Source: Actinomycetes bacterium (GTDB lineage: Bacteria; Actinomycetota; Actinomycetes; Actinomycetales; Microbacteriaceae). Taken from it: 26,487 bases of DNA. Position numbers and translations under genes: made by a program. The notes beneath the pieces are model-generated. The model was not told the origin of the DNA, did not search any database, and saw nothing but the letters and a program-made list of their open reading frames with translations. Numbering within the stretch: the first letter of the stretch is position 1; every line of letters begins with the position of its first letter. The stretch covers positions 1 through 26,487 of the forward strand of contig JAEZHW010000003.1 of the NCBI GenBank assembly GCA_023436775.1, read 5' to 3'. Shown piece by piece: positions 7,394 through 14,846 of the stretch.

Positions 7394-8896
7394 CTAGCTC
7401 CGATAGTTCGGCGCCTCAACGACCATCTGGATGTCGTGCGGGTGGCTCTCCTTGAGGCCCGCCGGCGTAATCCGGACGAACTGGCCCTTGGCCTTGAGTT
7501 CCTCGATGGTGCGAGCGCCGGTGTAGAACATCGACTGCCGCAAACCGCCGAGCAACTGGTAGACCACCGAGCCGACCGGGCCACGGTAGGGCACCTTGCC
7601 TTCGATGCCCTCAGCGATGAGCTGCTCGTCGCTCGGCACGTCAGCCTGGAAGTAGCGGTCCCGCGAGTACGAGGTCTTCTTGCCACGGGTCTGCAGCGCG
7701 CCGAGCGATCCCATGCCTCGATAGGACTTGAACTGCTTGCCATTGACGTAGATCAGGTCGCCGGGGCTTTCATCGGTACCGGCCAGGAGCGAGCCGAGCA
7801 TCACGGTGTCGGCGCCAGCAACCAGGGCCTTGGCGATGTCACCGGAGTACTGCAGGCCACCATCAGCGATCACCGGGGTTCCGGTGGCGCGGGCGGCGAG
7901 GCTGGCCTGGTAGACAGCGGTCACCTGCGGCACACCGACACCGGCCACCACGCGGGTGGTGCAGATCGAGCCCGGGCCAACGCCCACCTTGACGGCGTCC
8001 GCACCAGCGTCGATGAGCGCCTGCGCGCCGGAGCGGGTCGCGACGTTGCCACCGATCACGTCAATGTGCGCGAAGGCCGGATCGGCCTTGAGTCGAGCAA
8101 TGATGTCGAGCACACCCGCGCTGTCGCCGTTGGCGGTGTCCACGACGATGATGTCGACACCGGCGTCCCGCAGTGCACCCGCGCGGTCCCAGGCGTCGCC
8201 GAAGAAGCCGATGGCGGCGCCCACGCGCAGGCGGCCTTCATCATCCTTGGTGGCGTTCGGGTACTGCTCGGACTTGTCGAAGTCCTTGACAGTGATCAGG
8301 CCGGTAAGCCGACCCTGGGCGTCCACCAGCGGCAGTTTCTCGATCTTGTGCTGTGCGAAGAGCGCCACCGCGCCGTCCGGATCGATGCCTTCGGGGGCGG
8401 TGATCAGCGGGGCCTTTGTCATGACGTCACGCACCAGCGTGGTCGACTTCTCGAACGGCGAGACGAAGCGCATGTCGCGGTTGGTGATGATGCCGACCAG
8501 CGTGCCGTCAGCTTCGACGACCGGCAGACCCGAGACGCGGAAGCGGCCACAGAGTTCGTCCACCTCGGCGACGGTCGCGTCCGGACGCGTGGTCACCGGG
8601 TTCGTGATCATGCCCGACTCGCTGCGCTTGACCTTGTCGACCTGCTCGGCCTGGTCCTGGATGGAGAGGTTGCGGTGCAGCACACCCAGACCACCCTGCC
8701 GGGCCATGGCGATCGCCATGCGCGCTTCGGTGACGGTGTCCATGGCGCTGGAAATCAGCGGGGCTGCTACCGAGATTCGGCGAGTCAGGCGCGACGCCGT
8801 GTTGGCTTCACTCGGGATCACGTCCGTGTGCCCGGGCAGGAGCATGACGTCGTCGTAGGTCAATCCGGTGAATCCGAACGGGTCGTGCTCGTCCAT
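7394..8896 (-). CDS. guaB: Inosine-5'-monophosphate dehydrogenase
   Basis: Oxidises IMP to XMP with NAD+, the rate-limiting step of guanine nucleotide synthesis (called guaB2 in mycobacteria). The 500-residue protein has a (beta/alpha)8 barrel interrupted by a Bateman module of two CBS domains at about 95-205, which bind regulatory nucleotides. The catalytic cysteine is C312 in GPGSICTTR, and the flap carries RGMGS and the mobile-loop arginine/tyrosine segment YRGPVG. The ATG at 8896 follows AGAGGAA with good spacing. The first gene of a likely guaB2-guaB3-glpD run; GuaA, which uses its product, is encoded downstream on the same strand. Confidence 0.98.
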   Translation of the reverse strand: MDEHDPFGFTGLTYDDVMLLPGHTDVIPSEANTASRLTRRISVAAPLISSAMDTVTEARMAIAMARQGGLGVLHRNLSIQDQAEQVDKVKRSESGMITNPVTTRPDATVAEVDELCGRFRVSGLPVVEADGTLVGIITNRDMRFVSPFEKSTTLVRDVMTKAPLITAPEGIDPDGAVALFAQHKIEKLPLVDAQGRLTGLITVKDFDKSEQYPNATKDDEGRLRVGAAIGFFGDAWDRAGALRDAGVDIIVVDTANGDSAGVLDIIARLKADPAFAHIDVIGGNVATRSGAQALIDAGADAVKVGVGPGSICTTRVVAGVGVPQVTAVYQASLAARATGTPVIADGGLQYSGDIAKALVAGADTVMLGSLLAGTDESPGDLIYVNGKQFKSYRGMGSLGALQTRGKKTSYSRDRYFQADVPSDEQLIAEGIEGKVPYRGPVGSVVYQLLGGLRQSMFYTGARTIEELKAKGQFVRITPAGLKESHPHDIQMVVEAPNYRS

Positions 8897-8931
8897 CGTT
8901 CCTCTTTCGCAGCGCGTTGTCGGGATACGCG

Positions 8932-8939
8932 ATTCTATA
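8932..8939 (-). promoter_or_regulatory. Candidate -10 box for guaB
   Basis: TATAGAAT on the minus strand, about 35 bases before the guaB ATG, is a strikingly AT-rich block in a GC-rich gap and a good -10 candidate. No clear -35 box is seen. Confidence 0.4.
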
Positions 8940-8991
8940 ACCTCGCGCCTGAGTGTCGTATTCCAGGGCGAGGCCAGAGATCGCTTCGTTA

Positions 8992-10347
8992 TCAGTCCTT
9001 GGTGGCGTCCGTGGCCTCGTCGGAATCCCCACCCGAGCCGTCATCGCTCTGCTCGACCACCACGCTGAAGCTGCGGTCCTTGCTGTACACGAAGGTGGGG
9101 ATGGTGAACTCGGTCGGCGTGCGGTCGCGGCCGAAGGCAATGCCACCGGTCACACCGTTGTAGTCAATCTGCTGCCCATCGATCAGCAACTTGGCGCATG
9201 CGGCGAAGCTGGTGCAGGTGACGGCGCCTTCACGGGTCGTCGTCACCTCGATCAGCTTGCCGGCAATCGCGTCCCCCTGGACCGAGCGGGCCGCCATCGC
9301 CGCGAGTGCAGCGGTGACCACGGCGTCATAGGCTTCGGCGGCACCCCGCAGGTCACCGAGCACCGTGAGGTCCGGGTCGGTCTCAGCCAGTTCCGGGTGC
9401 AGCGCCACGTATGCCTCGCGCAGTTCCTGTTGGAACGCCTCGGGCAGCTGCGGTCGCGGCGCAATGCCCTGCACCCCGGCAAAGGAGCGGTTCAGCGGTG
9501 CATCCTGATAGGAGACCAGGTTCTCGTCGACGAGGGTGATCTGGTCGGCCGGGTAACCAGCACCCAGCAAGATATCGACCAGGGAGCCGGACTCATGCGG
9601 CCCGGCCAGCACGATGATGCCATCACCCTTCCAGGCCAGGGCCTTGTCGGCGGTGGCGAAAAAGATGCCCGCCTCGGGGTCGATCGCGATCGCTTCCAGG
9701 ATGCGACTGCCTTCGGCATTGACCTTGCTGGTGATCGCCCGGACGAGTTCCTTGTGCCGGTCGTCGTTAATGGTGACAATCACGAGGTTGGCGATCGAGC
9801 CGAGCGGCAGCCGTTCGGCAATCGCACCGGCCTGCAGCGTCTCGGGAGCTGCGGTGCGCCAGTACAGCCCGGCGTCTTCCCAGGTGTTCGCGACGGATGT
9901 GGTGTCCCCTGGGGAGACGATCAGCGTCTTGGATTCGGTCAGCTCGGCGAGCACCGCCTGAATCTGCGCCGGGTCGTTGGGACCAATCACCACATTGGCC
10001 GCGCCCAGTTGCCCGGCCAGAGCGCGAATCAACGTGGCGTCTCCGGCGCCAGCGTCGTGGTAACTGGCCTGCGCGGTCAGCGGCACACCGGCGGCATTGA
10101 TGTGCTGGATGGCGAGGGCGACGCCGGCCTCGGCGGCAGGGCCGGAACCGGTAAGCGGAACGCGCCCTGGCGCCTCGGCGCCTTCTTCATCGTCGGACAC
10201 CTGCGGGTCTGCCGTCAGCGGCAGCGCGGTCGCGACCGTGAGCGTCATGGGCTCGATGGGGCCAGCGGCGCACGCGGTCAGCAGCAAGGCGGCGACGGCA
10301 ACGATGGCCGCGGCAGTGCTGCGGCGTGCAGTGTGTGCGGTAGACAC
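8992..10347 (-). CDS. ABC-type substrate-binding lipoprotein (LivK-like)
   Basis: Exported lipoprotein of 451 residues. A signal peptide (basic HTARR, then AAAIVAVAALLLTAC) ends in a lipobox with the lipidated cysteine at C26. The rest resembles type I periplasmic binding proteins of the branched-chain amino acid type (Peripla_BP_6): VVIGPNDPAQIQAVLAELTE, SKTLIVSPGDT and FGRDRTPTEF fit that fold. The C terminus is acidic and probably disordered (after about 430). The start is GTG at 10347, with GGAGGAG about 10 bases upstream. No permease or ATPase gene is adjacent, so it may act as a sensor, serve a distant transporter, or have drifted in role; the ligand cannot be told. It lies between groES and guaB on the same strand. 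Confidence 0.85.
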   Translation of the reverse strand: MSTAHTARRSTAAAIVAVAALLLTACAAGPIEPMTLTVATALPLTADPQVSDDEEGAEAPGRVPLTGSGPAAEAGVALAIQHINAAGVPLTAQASYHDAGAGDATLIRALAGQLGAANVVIGPNDPAQIQAVLAELTESKTLIVSPGDTTSVANTWEDAGLYWRTAAPETLQAGAIAERLPLGSIANLVIVTINDDRHKELVRAITSKVNAEGSRILEAIAIDPEAGIFFATADKALAWKGDGIIVLAGPHESGSLVDILLGAGYPADQITLVDENLVSYQDAPLNRSFAGVQGIAPRPQLPEAFQQELREAYVALHPELAETDPDLTVLGDLRGAAEAYDAVVTAALAAMAARSVQGDAIAGKLIEVTTTREGAVTCTSFAACAKLLIDGQQIDYNGVTGGIAFGRDRTPTEFTIPTFVYSKDRSFSVVVEQSDDGSGGDSDEATDATKD

Positions 10348-10412
10348 TAGCTCGCTTCTCCTCCGGGTGCGGAAGTACCAATCGTAGCGCTCCAGACACC
10401 TCGCCTGGAATG

Positions 10413-10444
10413 CAGAAAGACCCGCCAGCAGGCGGGTCTTTCTG
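10413..10444 (-). terminator. Strong terminator after groES
   Basis: A perfect 14-bp inverted repeat (CAGAAAGACCCGCC and GGCGGGTCTTTCTG) with loop AGCA, starting 20 bases after the groES stop. The AT-rich outer arms would give a T-rich tail in either direction, but only groES reads into it. It makes groES a single-gene transcript. Confidence 0.88.
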
Positions 10445-10464
10445 TCAGCGTGTATGCCGAAGAC

Positions 10465-10758
10465 TTAGGCGAGGACCGCGAGCACGTCGCGGGCCGAGAG
10501 CACCAGGTACTCCTCAGCGCCGAGCTTGATCTCGGTGCCGCCGTACTTCGAGTAGATCACTCGGTCGCCAACGTTGACGTCGAGCGGAATGCGGTTGCCG
10601 TTGTCGTCGACGCGGCCGGGGCCGACGGCAACAACTTCACCCTGCTGCGGCTTCTCCTTGGCGGAGTCCGGGATGACCAGGCCGGATGCGGTGGTCTGCT
10701 CGGCCTCAACCTGCTTGATCACGATGCGATCCTCGAGCGGCTTGATGGAAACCGACAC
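10465..10758 (-). CDS. groES: Co-chaperonin GroES (Hsp10)
   Basis: Heptameric lid of the GroEL chaperonin, helping folding in the cytosol. The 97-residue protein has normal length. It carries the conserved IKPLEDRIVIKQ start, the mobile loop EAEQTTASGLVIPDSAKEKPQ and the roof/base segments VGDRVIYSKYGGTEIK and YLVLSARDVLAVL. The frame is open much further upstream, but GTG at 10758 is the right start: AGAGGT lies just before it and the earlier codons cover operators. Upstream are two CIRCE elements, so HrcA repression and heat induction are expected. Unlike the usual groES-groEL operon, groEL does not follow; a terminator does. Confidence 0.97.
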   Translation of the reverse strand: MSVSIKPLEDRIVIKQVEAEQTTASGLVIPDSAKEKPQQGEVVAVGPGRVDDNGNRIPLDVNVGDRVIYSKYGGTEIKLGAEEYLVLSARDVLAVLA

Positions 10759-10799
10759 GGTCGACCTCTGCTTTCTACGTACGAAACGATTTGCCTGAA

Positions 10800-10826
10800 T
10801 TAGCACACTCACATGGTGAGTGCCAG
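10800..10826. promoter_or_regulatory. CIRCE operator 2 (HrcA site)
   Basis: TTAGCACAC-N9-GAGTGCCAG, matching the CIRCE consensus TTAGCACTC-N9-GAGTGCTAA at 8/9 and 7/9 positions with exact spacing. It covers the expected groES transcription start. Confidence 0.75.
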
Positions 10827-10831
10827 ATTCA

Positions 10832-10861
10832 ACTGTAGTCCGGCCATTGGCACTCACGCAA
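10832..10861 (-). promoter_or_regulatory. groES promoter
   Basis: On the minus strand TTGCGT (10861-10856) and TACAGT (10837-10832) are separated by 18 bases. The -35 box falls inside the spacer of CIRCE 1, and CIRCE 2 covers the start site, so HrcA bound to either would block polymerase. Confidence 0.6.
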
Positions 10862-10873
10862 GGCGAGTGCTAG
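10847..10873. promoter_or_regulatory. CIRCE operator 1 (HrcA site)
   Basis: TTGGCACTC-N9-GAGTGCTAG, 8/9 match in each arm to the CIRCE consensus. Its centre is 47 bases from that of CIRCE 2. It overlaps the groES -35 box and also lies where the -35 of the divergent methyltransferase promoter would be. Confidence 0.9.
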
Positions 10874-10887
10874 CGGCCTTCGATGGC

Positions 10888-10893
10888 TAGATT
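10888..10893 (+). promoter_or_regulatory. Leaderless -10 box for the methyltransferase gene
   Basis: TAGATT followed by six bases and the GTG start at 10900, with no Shine-Dalgarno. This is the leaderless layout seen in actinobacteria. Confidence 0.5.
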
Positions 10894-10899
10894 GGTAGC

Positions 10900-12111
10900 G
10901 TGCAGCGCGACGAGGTTTTGACCCTACTCAGCCCCGAAGGGCTCGCTTTGCTGGCCTCGTTGCCGGAGTACCGGGGTGCAGACGACGTGCTCAAGACCGT
11001 CACGAGCCTGCGTGCCGCTGGTCATTCCCCCGAACTCGTTGCCGCGGTGATGAACCAGTCGCGGCTGCGCCGTCGGGCGGAAGCCAAGTTCGGCCCCTTC
11101 GCAGAAACCATGCTCTTTACCGAGGCAGGACTCGAGCAGGCCACCCGATTCGCCGTCGCGGCTCGACATGCCGCCCGGTTCCGGGATGCTGGGCTGCAGC
11201 ATGTGGCCGACCTCGGCTGCGGCATCGGCGGCGATGCGCTGGCGCTGTCGGCGCTCGGGCTGCGGGTGGATGCCGTGGAACGCGACGAGGCGACCGCAGC
11301 TATCGCGGCCTTCAACCTCGCCGCCTTTGACACCGCGCAGGTCCACCACGCGGATGTGACCGACTTCCCGCTCGGCGAGGCGGACTCGGTCTGGCTGGAC
11401 CCGGCTCGCCGCAGCACCGCCGGTGGCCGCACCCGCCGCCTGCACGACCCGAACGAGTACTCCCCCAGCCTCAACTTCGCCTTCGAGCTGGCGGTGCGGA
11501 TGCCCGCCGGCATCAAACTGGCCCCAGCGCTGGATCGCGACCTGATCCCGCAGTGGGCCGAAGCGCAGTGGGTGTCCGACCGCGGCGAGGTGGTGGAACT
11601 CGCCCTCTGGTCCGGCCCACTCGCCCGCGACGGCATCCGTCGCAGTGCCCTGGTCATCCGGCAGGACGGGGCCGCGGCCGAGCTCGCGGCGGACGGCGAC
11701 GCACCGGACGTGCCAGTCGCCGCACTCGGGGACTACTTGTACGAGCCGGATGGCGCCGTGATTCGCGCCCGCCTGATCGGGCTGCTGGCCGAACACCTGG
11801 GCGATGCCCGGATGATGAGCGGAGCCATCGCCTACCTCTCCTCGGACGTAGCTATCGACTCACCCTTTGCCACTTGCTTCCGGGTACGCGAGACCATGCC
11901 GCTGGACACCGTGAAGATCGCCAAGCGGCTGCGAGAACTCGGCATCGGCAGCCTCGAAATCAAGAAGCGTGGCACCGACCACGACCCGGCTACCCTGCGC
12001 AAGGCGTTGAAGTTGCAGGGCGACGAGTCGGCGACGCTGTTCCTGACTCGCATCGACGGCCGCCACCGGGCGATCCTGGCGGACCGAATGGAGTTCCCGC
12101 CCGCGCAGTAG
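10900..12111 (+). CDS. Class I SAM methyltransferase with THUMP-like domain
   Basis: Predicted S-adenosylmethionine-dependent methyltransferase of 403 residues, probably acting on RNA. The SAM-binding motif I is VADLGCGIGGDALALSALG (near 103-121), followed by the acidic motif II end VDAVERDE, and a DPAR-type catalytic-loop motif VWLDPARRS. The C-terminal part (about 315-400: FRVRETMPLDTVKIAKRLRELGIG ... LFLTRIDGRHRAI) matches what I know as the THUMP-like domain of this family. The substrate is unknown. GTG at 10900 is taken as the start because the family begins close to here and a TAGATT box lies six bases before it. It is the only plus-strand gene between groES and tsaD, divergent from the first and convergent with the second. 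Confidence 0.85.
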   Translation: MQRDEVLTLLSPEGLALLASLPEYRGADDVLKTVTSLRAAGHSPELVAAVMNQSRLRRRAEAKFGPFAETMLFTEAGLEQATRFAVAARHAARFRDAGLQHVADLGCGIGGDALALSALGLRVDAVERDEATAAIAAFNLAAFDTAQVHHADVTDFPLGEADSVWLDPARRSTAGGRTRRLHDPNEYSPSLNFAFELAVRMPAGIKLAPALDRDLIPQWAEAQWVSDRGEVVELALWSGPLARDGIRRSALVIRQDGAAAELAADGDAPDVPVAALGDYLYEPDGAVIRARLIGLLAEHLGDARMMSGAIAYLSSDVAIDSPFATCFRVRETMPLDTVKIAKRLRELGIGSLEIKKRGTDHDPATLRKALKLQGDESATLFLTRIDGRHRAILADRMEFPPAQ

Positions 12112-12116
12112 GGCTC

Positions 12117-12163
12117 GGACACCGGGGCAGCCGGGCATGACGCCCCAGACGTCGCCCCTGTCC
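12117..12163. terminator. Possible hairpin between convergent genes
   Basis: The 61-base gap between the methyltransferase stop and the tsaD stop holds GGACA-CC-GGGGC pairing with GCCCCTGTCC, a 10-bp stem with a two-base bulge and a long loop. It might end transcription from both sides, but has no T-run. Confidence 0.3.
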
Positions 12164-12172
12164 AGGCGCTCG

Positions 12173-13717
12173 CTACGCCATCTGCACGGTCGTCACCGGC
12201 AGCGACGAGTCGGCGCCGAAGTCGAGGCCGGAGGGTGCATTCCCGGCCTGCACCAAGCGTGCGCCCAGCGCTGCAATCATCGCCCCATTGTCGGTGCAGA
12301 GCGACAGCGGCGGCACCACGAGTTCAACCCCAGCTGCGGCGCAGCGCTCGGCCAGCAGGTTGCGCACCCTCGCGTTCGCGGCCACCCCACCGGCGAGTAG
12401 CATCCGAGTGATGCCGTGGTCCTCGCACGCCATGATCGCCTTCGCGGTGAGCACGTCGGCGACCGCCTCGCGGAAGCCCGCGGCGACGTCCGCGACCGGG
12501 ATCTCGAGCCCCGCCGCCTGGCGGTTCTCCACCCAACGGGCCACGGCGGTCTTCAGCCCGGAGAAGGAGAAATCGTAGCGGTGGCGTCGCAGATCGTCGC
12601 CCTTACTCAGGCCGCGCGGGAACCGGATAGCGCTCGGGTCGCCCTGGTCCGCCATCCGGTCGATCGCCGGGCCGCCCGGGTAGCCGAGGCCGAGCAGACG
12701 CGCCACTTTGTCAAAGGCCTCGCCCGCGGCATCGTCGATGGTCTCGCCCAGCAGTTCGATGTCCCCGGCGAGGTCGCGCACCAGCAGCAGCGAGGTGTGC
12801 CCGCCGGACACCAGCAGCGCCACGGCAGGCAGTTGCAGCGCACCGTCCGCGATGATGTCGGCGGCAACGTGGCCCGCGAGGTGATTCACCGCGTACAACG
12901 GTTTGCCGGTGGCGATGCTCAGCGCCTTCGCCGCCGCGACCCCGACCATGAGCGCGCCGCCGAGGCCCGGGCCAGCGGTGACCGCGATGGCGTCGAGGTC
13001 GTCGAGCGAGACCTGCGCGTCACCGAGCGCCTTGGCGATCGTGGACTCGATCGCCTCGACGTGTGCGCGGGCCGCGATCTCTGGCACCACGCCACCGAAG
13101 CGGGCGTGCTCGTCCATGGAGGAGGCAACCGCGTTCGCGAGCAGCGTGCTGCCGCGTACGATGCCGACGCCGGTCTCGTCGCAGGAGGTCTCGATGCCGA
13201 GCACGAGCGGCTCGGCCTTGCCAGTGGTCTGCACCACGGTGGGGCTCCCCTCTGTCAGCGGCCGCTGCATCACATGCGCGTCGACACCGTCGGGCTGGTA
13301 GTAGTTCGGGCGCACGGCGATCCGGGTGAAGCCGAGGTCGGTGTACAGCCCCTCGGCGACCGGGTTATCAGCGCGCACCTCGAGGAAGATCTCGCGGGCA
13401 CCGCGCTGCTGGGCGCGGGCCAGGACGTGGCCAGCCAGCAGTCGACCAATGCCCCGTCCGCGCAGATCCTCCCGCACCGCAATGGTCTGTAGGTCCGCTT
13501 GCTCACCGGCAACCAGCAGGCCGGCATAGCCCGCGATCGGGGCATCAGGGTTCGCGAAGTCGTCCTGGGCGACCGCCACGAAATACTCGCCGTTCACGCC
13601 GGTGACCTCGGCGAGCATGAGTTCCTCGCTCCAGGCATCGGTCGGGAAGGAGGCGTGCTCGATCGCCATAATCGCCGGCACATCGGCCGCGGTGGCACGA
13701 CGCAGGACCCACGTCAT
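12173..13717 (-). CDS. tsaD: RimI acetyltransferase-TsaD fusion
   Basis: One 514-residue frame joins two enzymes. Residues 1-155 are a GNAT acetyltransferase of the RimI type (ribosomal protein S18 N-terminal acetylation), with the acetyl-CoA loop REDLRGRGIG and the FLEVRADNPVAEGLY strand-helix typical of RimI. From about residue 167 it is TsaD, which with TsaB and TsaE transfers threonylcarbamoyl to A37 of tRNAs reading ANN codons. TsaD hallmarks are GIETSCDETG, the metal-binding HLAGH, SGGHTS and GGVAANARVR. The linker is about 12 residues. Inside it, AGAGGGGAGC (13253-13244) precedes an in-frame GTG at 13237 (codon 161), so free TsaD may also be made. The ATG at 13717 overlaps the tsaB stop. 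Last gene of its operon. Confidence 0.95.
   Translation of the reverse strand: MTWVLRRATAADVPAIMAIEHASFPTDAWSEELMLAEVTGVNGEYFVAVAQDDFANPDAPIAGYAGLLVAGEQADLQTIAVREDLRGRGIGRLLAGHVLARAQQRGAREIFLEVRADNPVAEGLYTDLGFTRIAVRPNYYQPDGVDAHVMQRPLTEGSPTVVQTTGKAEPLVLGIETSCDETGVGIVRGSTLLANAVASSMDEHARFGGVVPEIAARAHVEAIESTIAKALGDAQVSLDDLDAIAVTAGPGLGGALMVGVAAAKALSIATGKPLYAVNHLAGHVAADIIADGALQLPAVALLVSGGHTSLLLVRDLAGDIELLGETIDDAAGEAFDKVARLLGLGYPGGPAIDRMADQGDPSAIRFPRGLSKGDDLRRHRYDFSFSGLKTAVARWVENRQAAGLEIPVADVAAGFREAVADVLTAKAIMACEDHGITRMLLAGGVAANARVRNLLAERCAAAGVELVVPPLSLCTDNGAMIAALGARLVQAGNAPSGLDFGADSSLPVTTVQMA
13232..13253 (-). promoter_or_regulatory. Internal ribosome binding site and start for TsaD
   Basis: Within the rimI-tsaD frame the minus strand reads AGAGGGGAGC, six bases, then GTG GTG (13237 and 13234), in frame and 6-7 codons before the conserved TsaD start LVLGIETSCDETG. 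The spacing and strength equal those of real starts nearby. Confidence 0.5.
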
Positions 13718-14325
13718 CCGGTGACGCCCTTCGCGGGAGAGAGCGTCACATCTGGCGAGCGCAGGTAGACCGGCTGCGCGGGGCCGATCCGGCCAGCCAC
13801 CACCGCGCGGTGGGCGAGCTCGGTGAGCGCGTCCGGACTGATGGGCTCGTCCACCACGGCGTGCGCGGCCGCAGGCAGCTCAGTTGTGGGCGCCAGGGCG
13901 GGTCCGGCCACCACGACTGGCAGGCCGTCGGCGTCGAGGCCGCTGTAGCGGGTCCAGAACCGCTCGCGACGGCGGGCATCGGTGGCAACCAGCAACTCGC
14001 CCTCGCCGCCAGCGAGGTACCACGCCAGCGCGATCGCATCGTGACTGGCCAGCGCGGTCACCGATACGCCGCGCCCCAGGGCGAAGGCTCGCGCGGCAGC
14101 AATACCGATGCGCAGACCGGTGAAGGGGCCGGGGCCCATGCCCACGGCGACGACCGAAATCTGTTGCGGGGTCACCTCGGCCTCGTGGAGGACTTGCGCG
14201 ATGGCGGGTCCGATGGTTTCCGCGTGCCCGCGTGGGTTCTCGCTGAGGTAGCCCGCGGTGCGACCGGACGTGGCGTCTCGCCACCCCACGACGGTGCCGC
14301 CGGAGGTGTCCATGGCAAGAATCAT
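13714..14325 (-). CDS. tsaB: tRNA t6A synthesis protein TsaB
   Basis: Inactive homologue of TsaD that forms its dimer partner in the t6A37 modification complex. The 203-residue protein has the ASKHA-type start MILAMDTSGG and the diagnostic GMGPGPFTGLRIGIAAARAFA segment near residues 62-82. The ATG at 14325 overlaps the tsaE stop (ATGA) and its stop overlaps the rimI-tsaD ATG (ATGA), giving a tightly coupled tsaE-tsaB-rimI/tsaD block that makes the whole transfer complex. Confidence 0.96.
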   Translation of the reverse strand: MILAMDTSGGTVVGWRDATSGRTAGYLSENPRGHAETIGPAIAQVLHEAEVTPQQISVVAVGMGPGPFTGLRIGIAAARAFALGRGVSVTALASHDAIALAWYLAGGEGELLVATDARRRERFWTRYSGLDADGLPVVVAGPALAPTTELPAAAHAVVDEPISPDALTELAHRAVVAGRIGPAQPVYLRSPDVTLSPAKGVTG

Positions 14326-14846
14326 GACTGCTCCGCCCAGCGCGGGCCCCAGCCCACGATGCGGACCTGGCGCGGCTCCACGATGGTCTCGTCCGGGTCG
14401 GCCTCTTCCTCAAGCATGGGGTCGAGGTCGCCACCGAGTCCCAGCGGCCGCTCGATGAGCACTTCGAGCCAGGATTCGGCCACGCCGTCAAGGTAACCGT
14501 CACCCCACTCCACGACGGTGACGGACGCCTGGTAGTCCAGGCCGAGATCGTCCAGTTCTGCCGGTCCAGGCAGTCGATACGCATCCACGTGAATCAAGTC
14601 GGGACCGCCGACCAGGCTCGGGTGGGTGCGGGCGATCACGAAGGTCGGGCTCGAGACCGTACCGCGAACGTTGAGGCCCTCGGCGAGGCCACGAGTGAAG
14701 GTGGTCTTGCCAGCACCGAGCGGGCCGGTCAAGACCAGCAGATCGCCGGCGCGCAGCGAGGCAGCCAGTTGGCGGCCGATACCGGCGAGCGCTTCCGGGG
14801 TGTCTGCGGTCTGCTCCAGCAGCACCGTTTCCTGCAGCTCGGTCAC
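14322..14846 (-). CDS. tsaE: tRNA t6A synthesis ATPase TsaE
   Basis: P-loop ATPase that resets the TsaB-TsaD complex between rounds of t6A formation. It has 174 residues, with Walker A GPLGAGKT at 41-48, followed by TRGLAEGL and the conserved SSPTFVI and HVDAYRL motifs and the VVEWGD segment. The start is GTG at 14846, which overlaps the alr1 TGA (GTGA) and has GGAGG about seven bases upstream. Upstream codons in the frame lie inside alr1 and are not needed. Confidence 0.96.
   Translation of the reverse strand: MTELQETVLLEQTADTPEALAGIGRQLAASLRAGDLLVLTGPLGAGKTTFTRGLAEGLNVRGTVSSPTFVIARTHPSLVGGPDLIHVDAYRLPGPAELDDLGLDYQASVTVVEWGDGYLDGVAESWLEVLIERPLGLGGDLDPMLEEEADPDETIVEPRQVRIVGWGPRWAEQS

Noticed and set aside
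7214..9163. Open frame of 649 codons antisense to guaB3 and guaB
   Set aside because: Composition is rich in H, G, R, V and D as expected from reversed coding DNA, and both sense genes are unambiguous.
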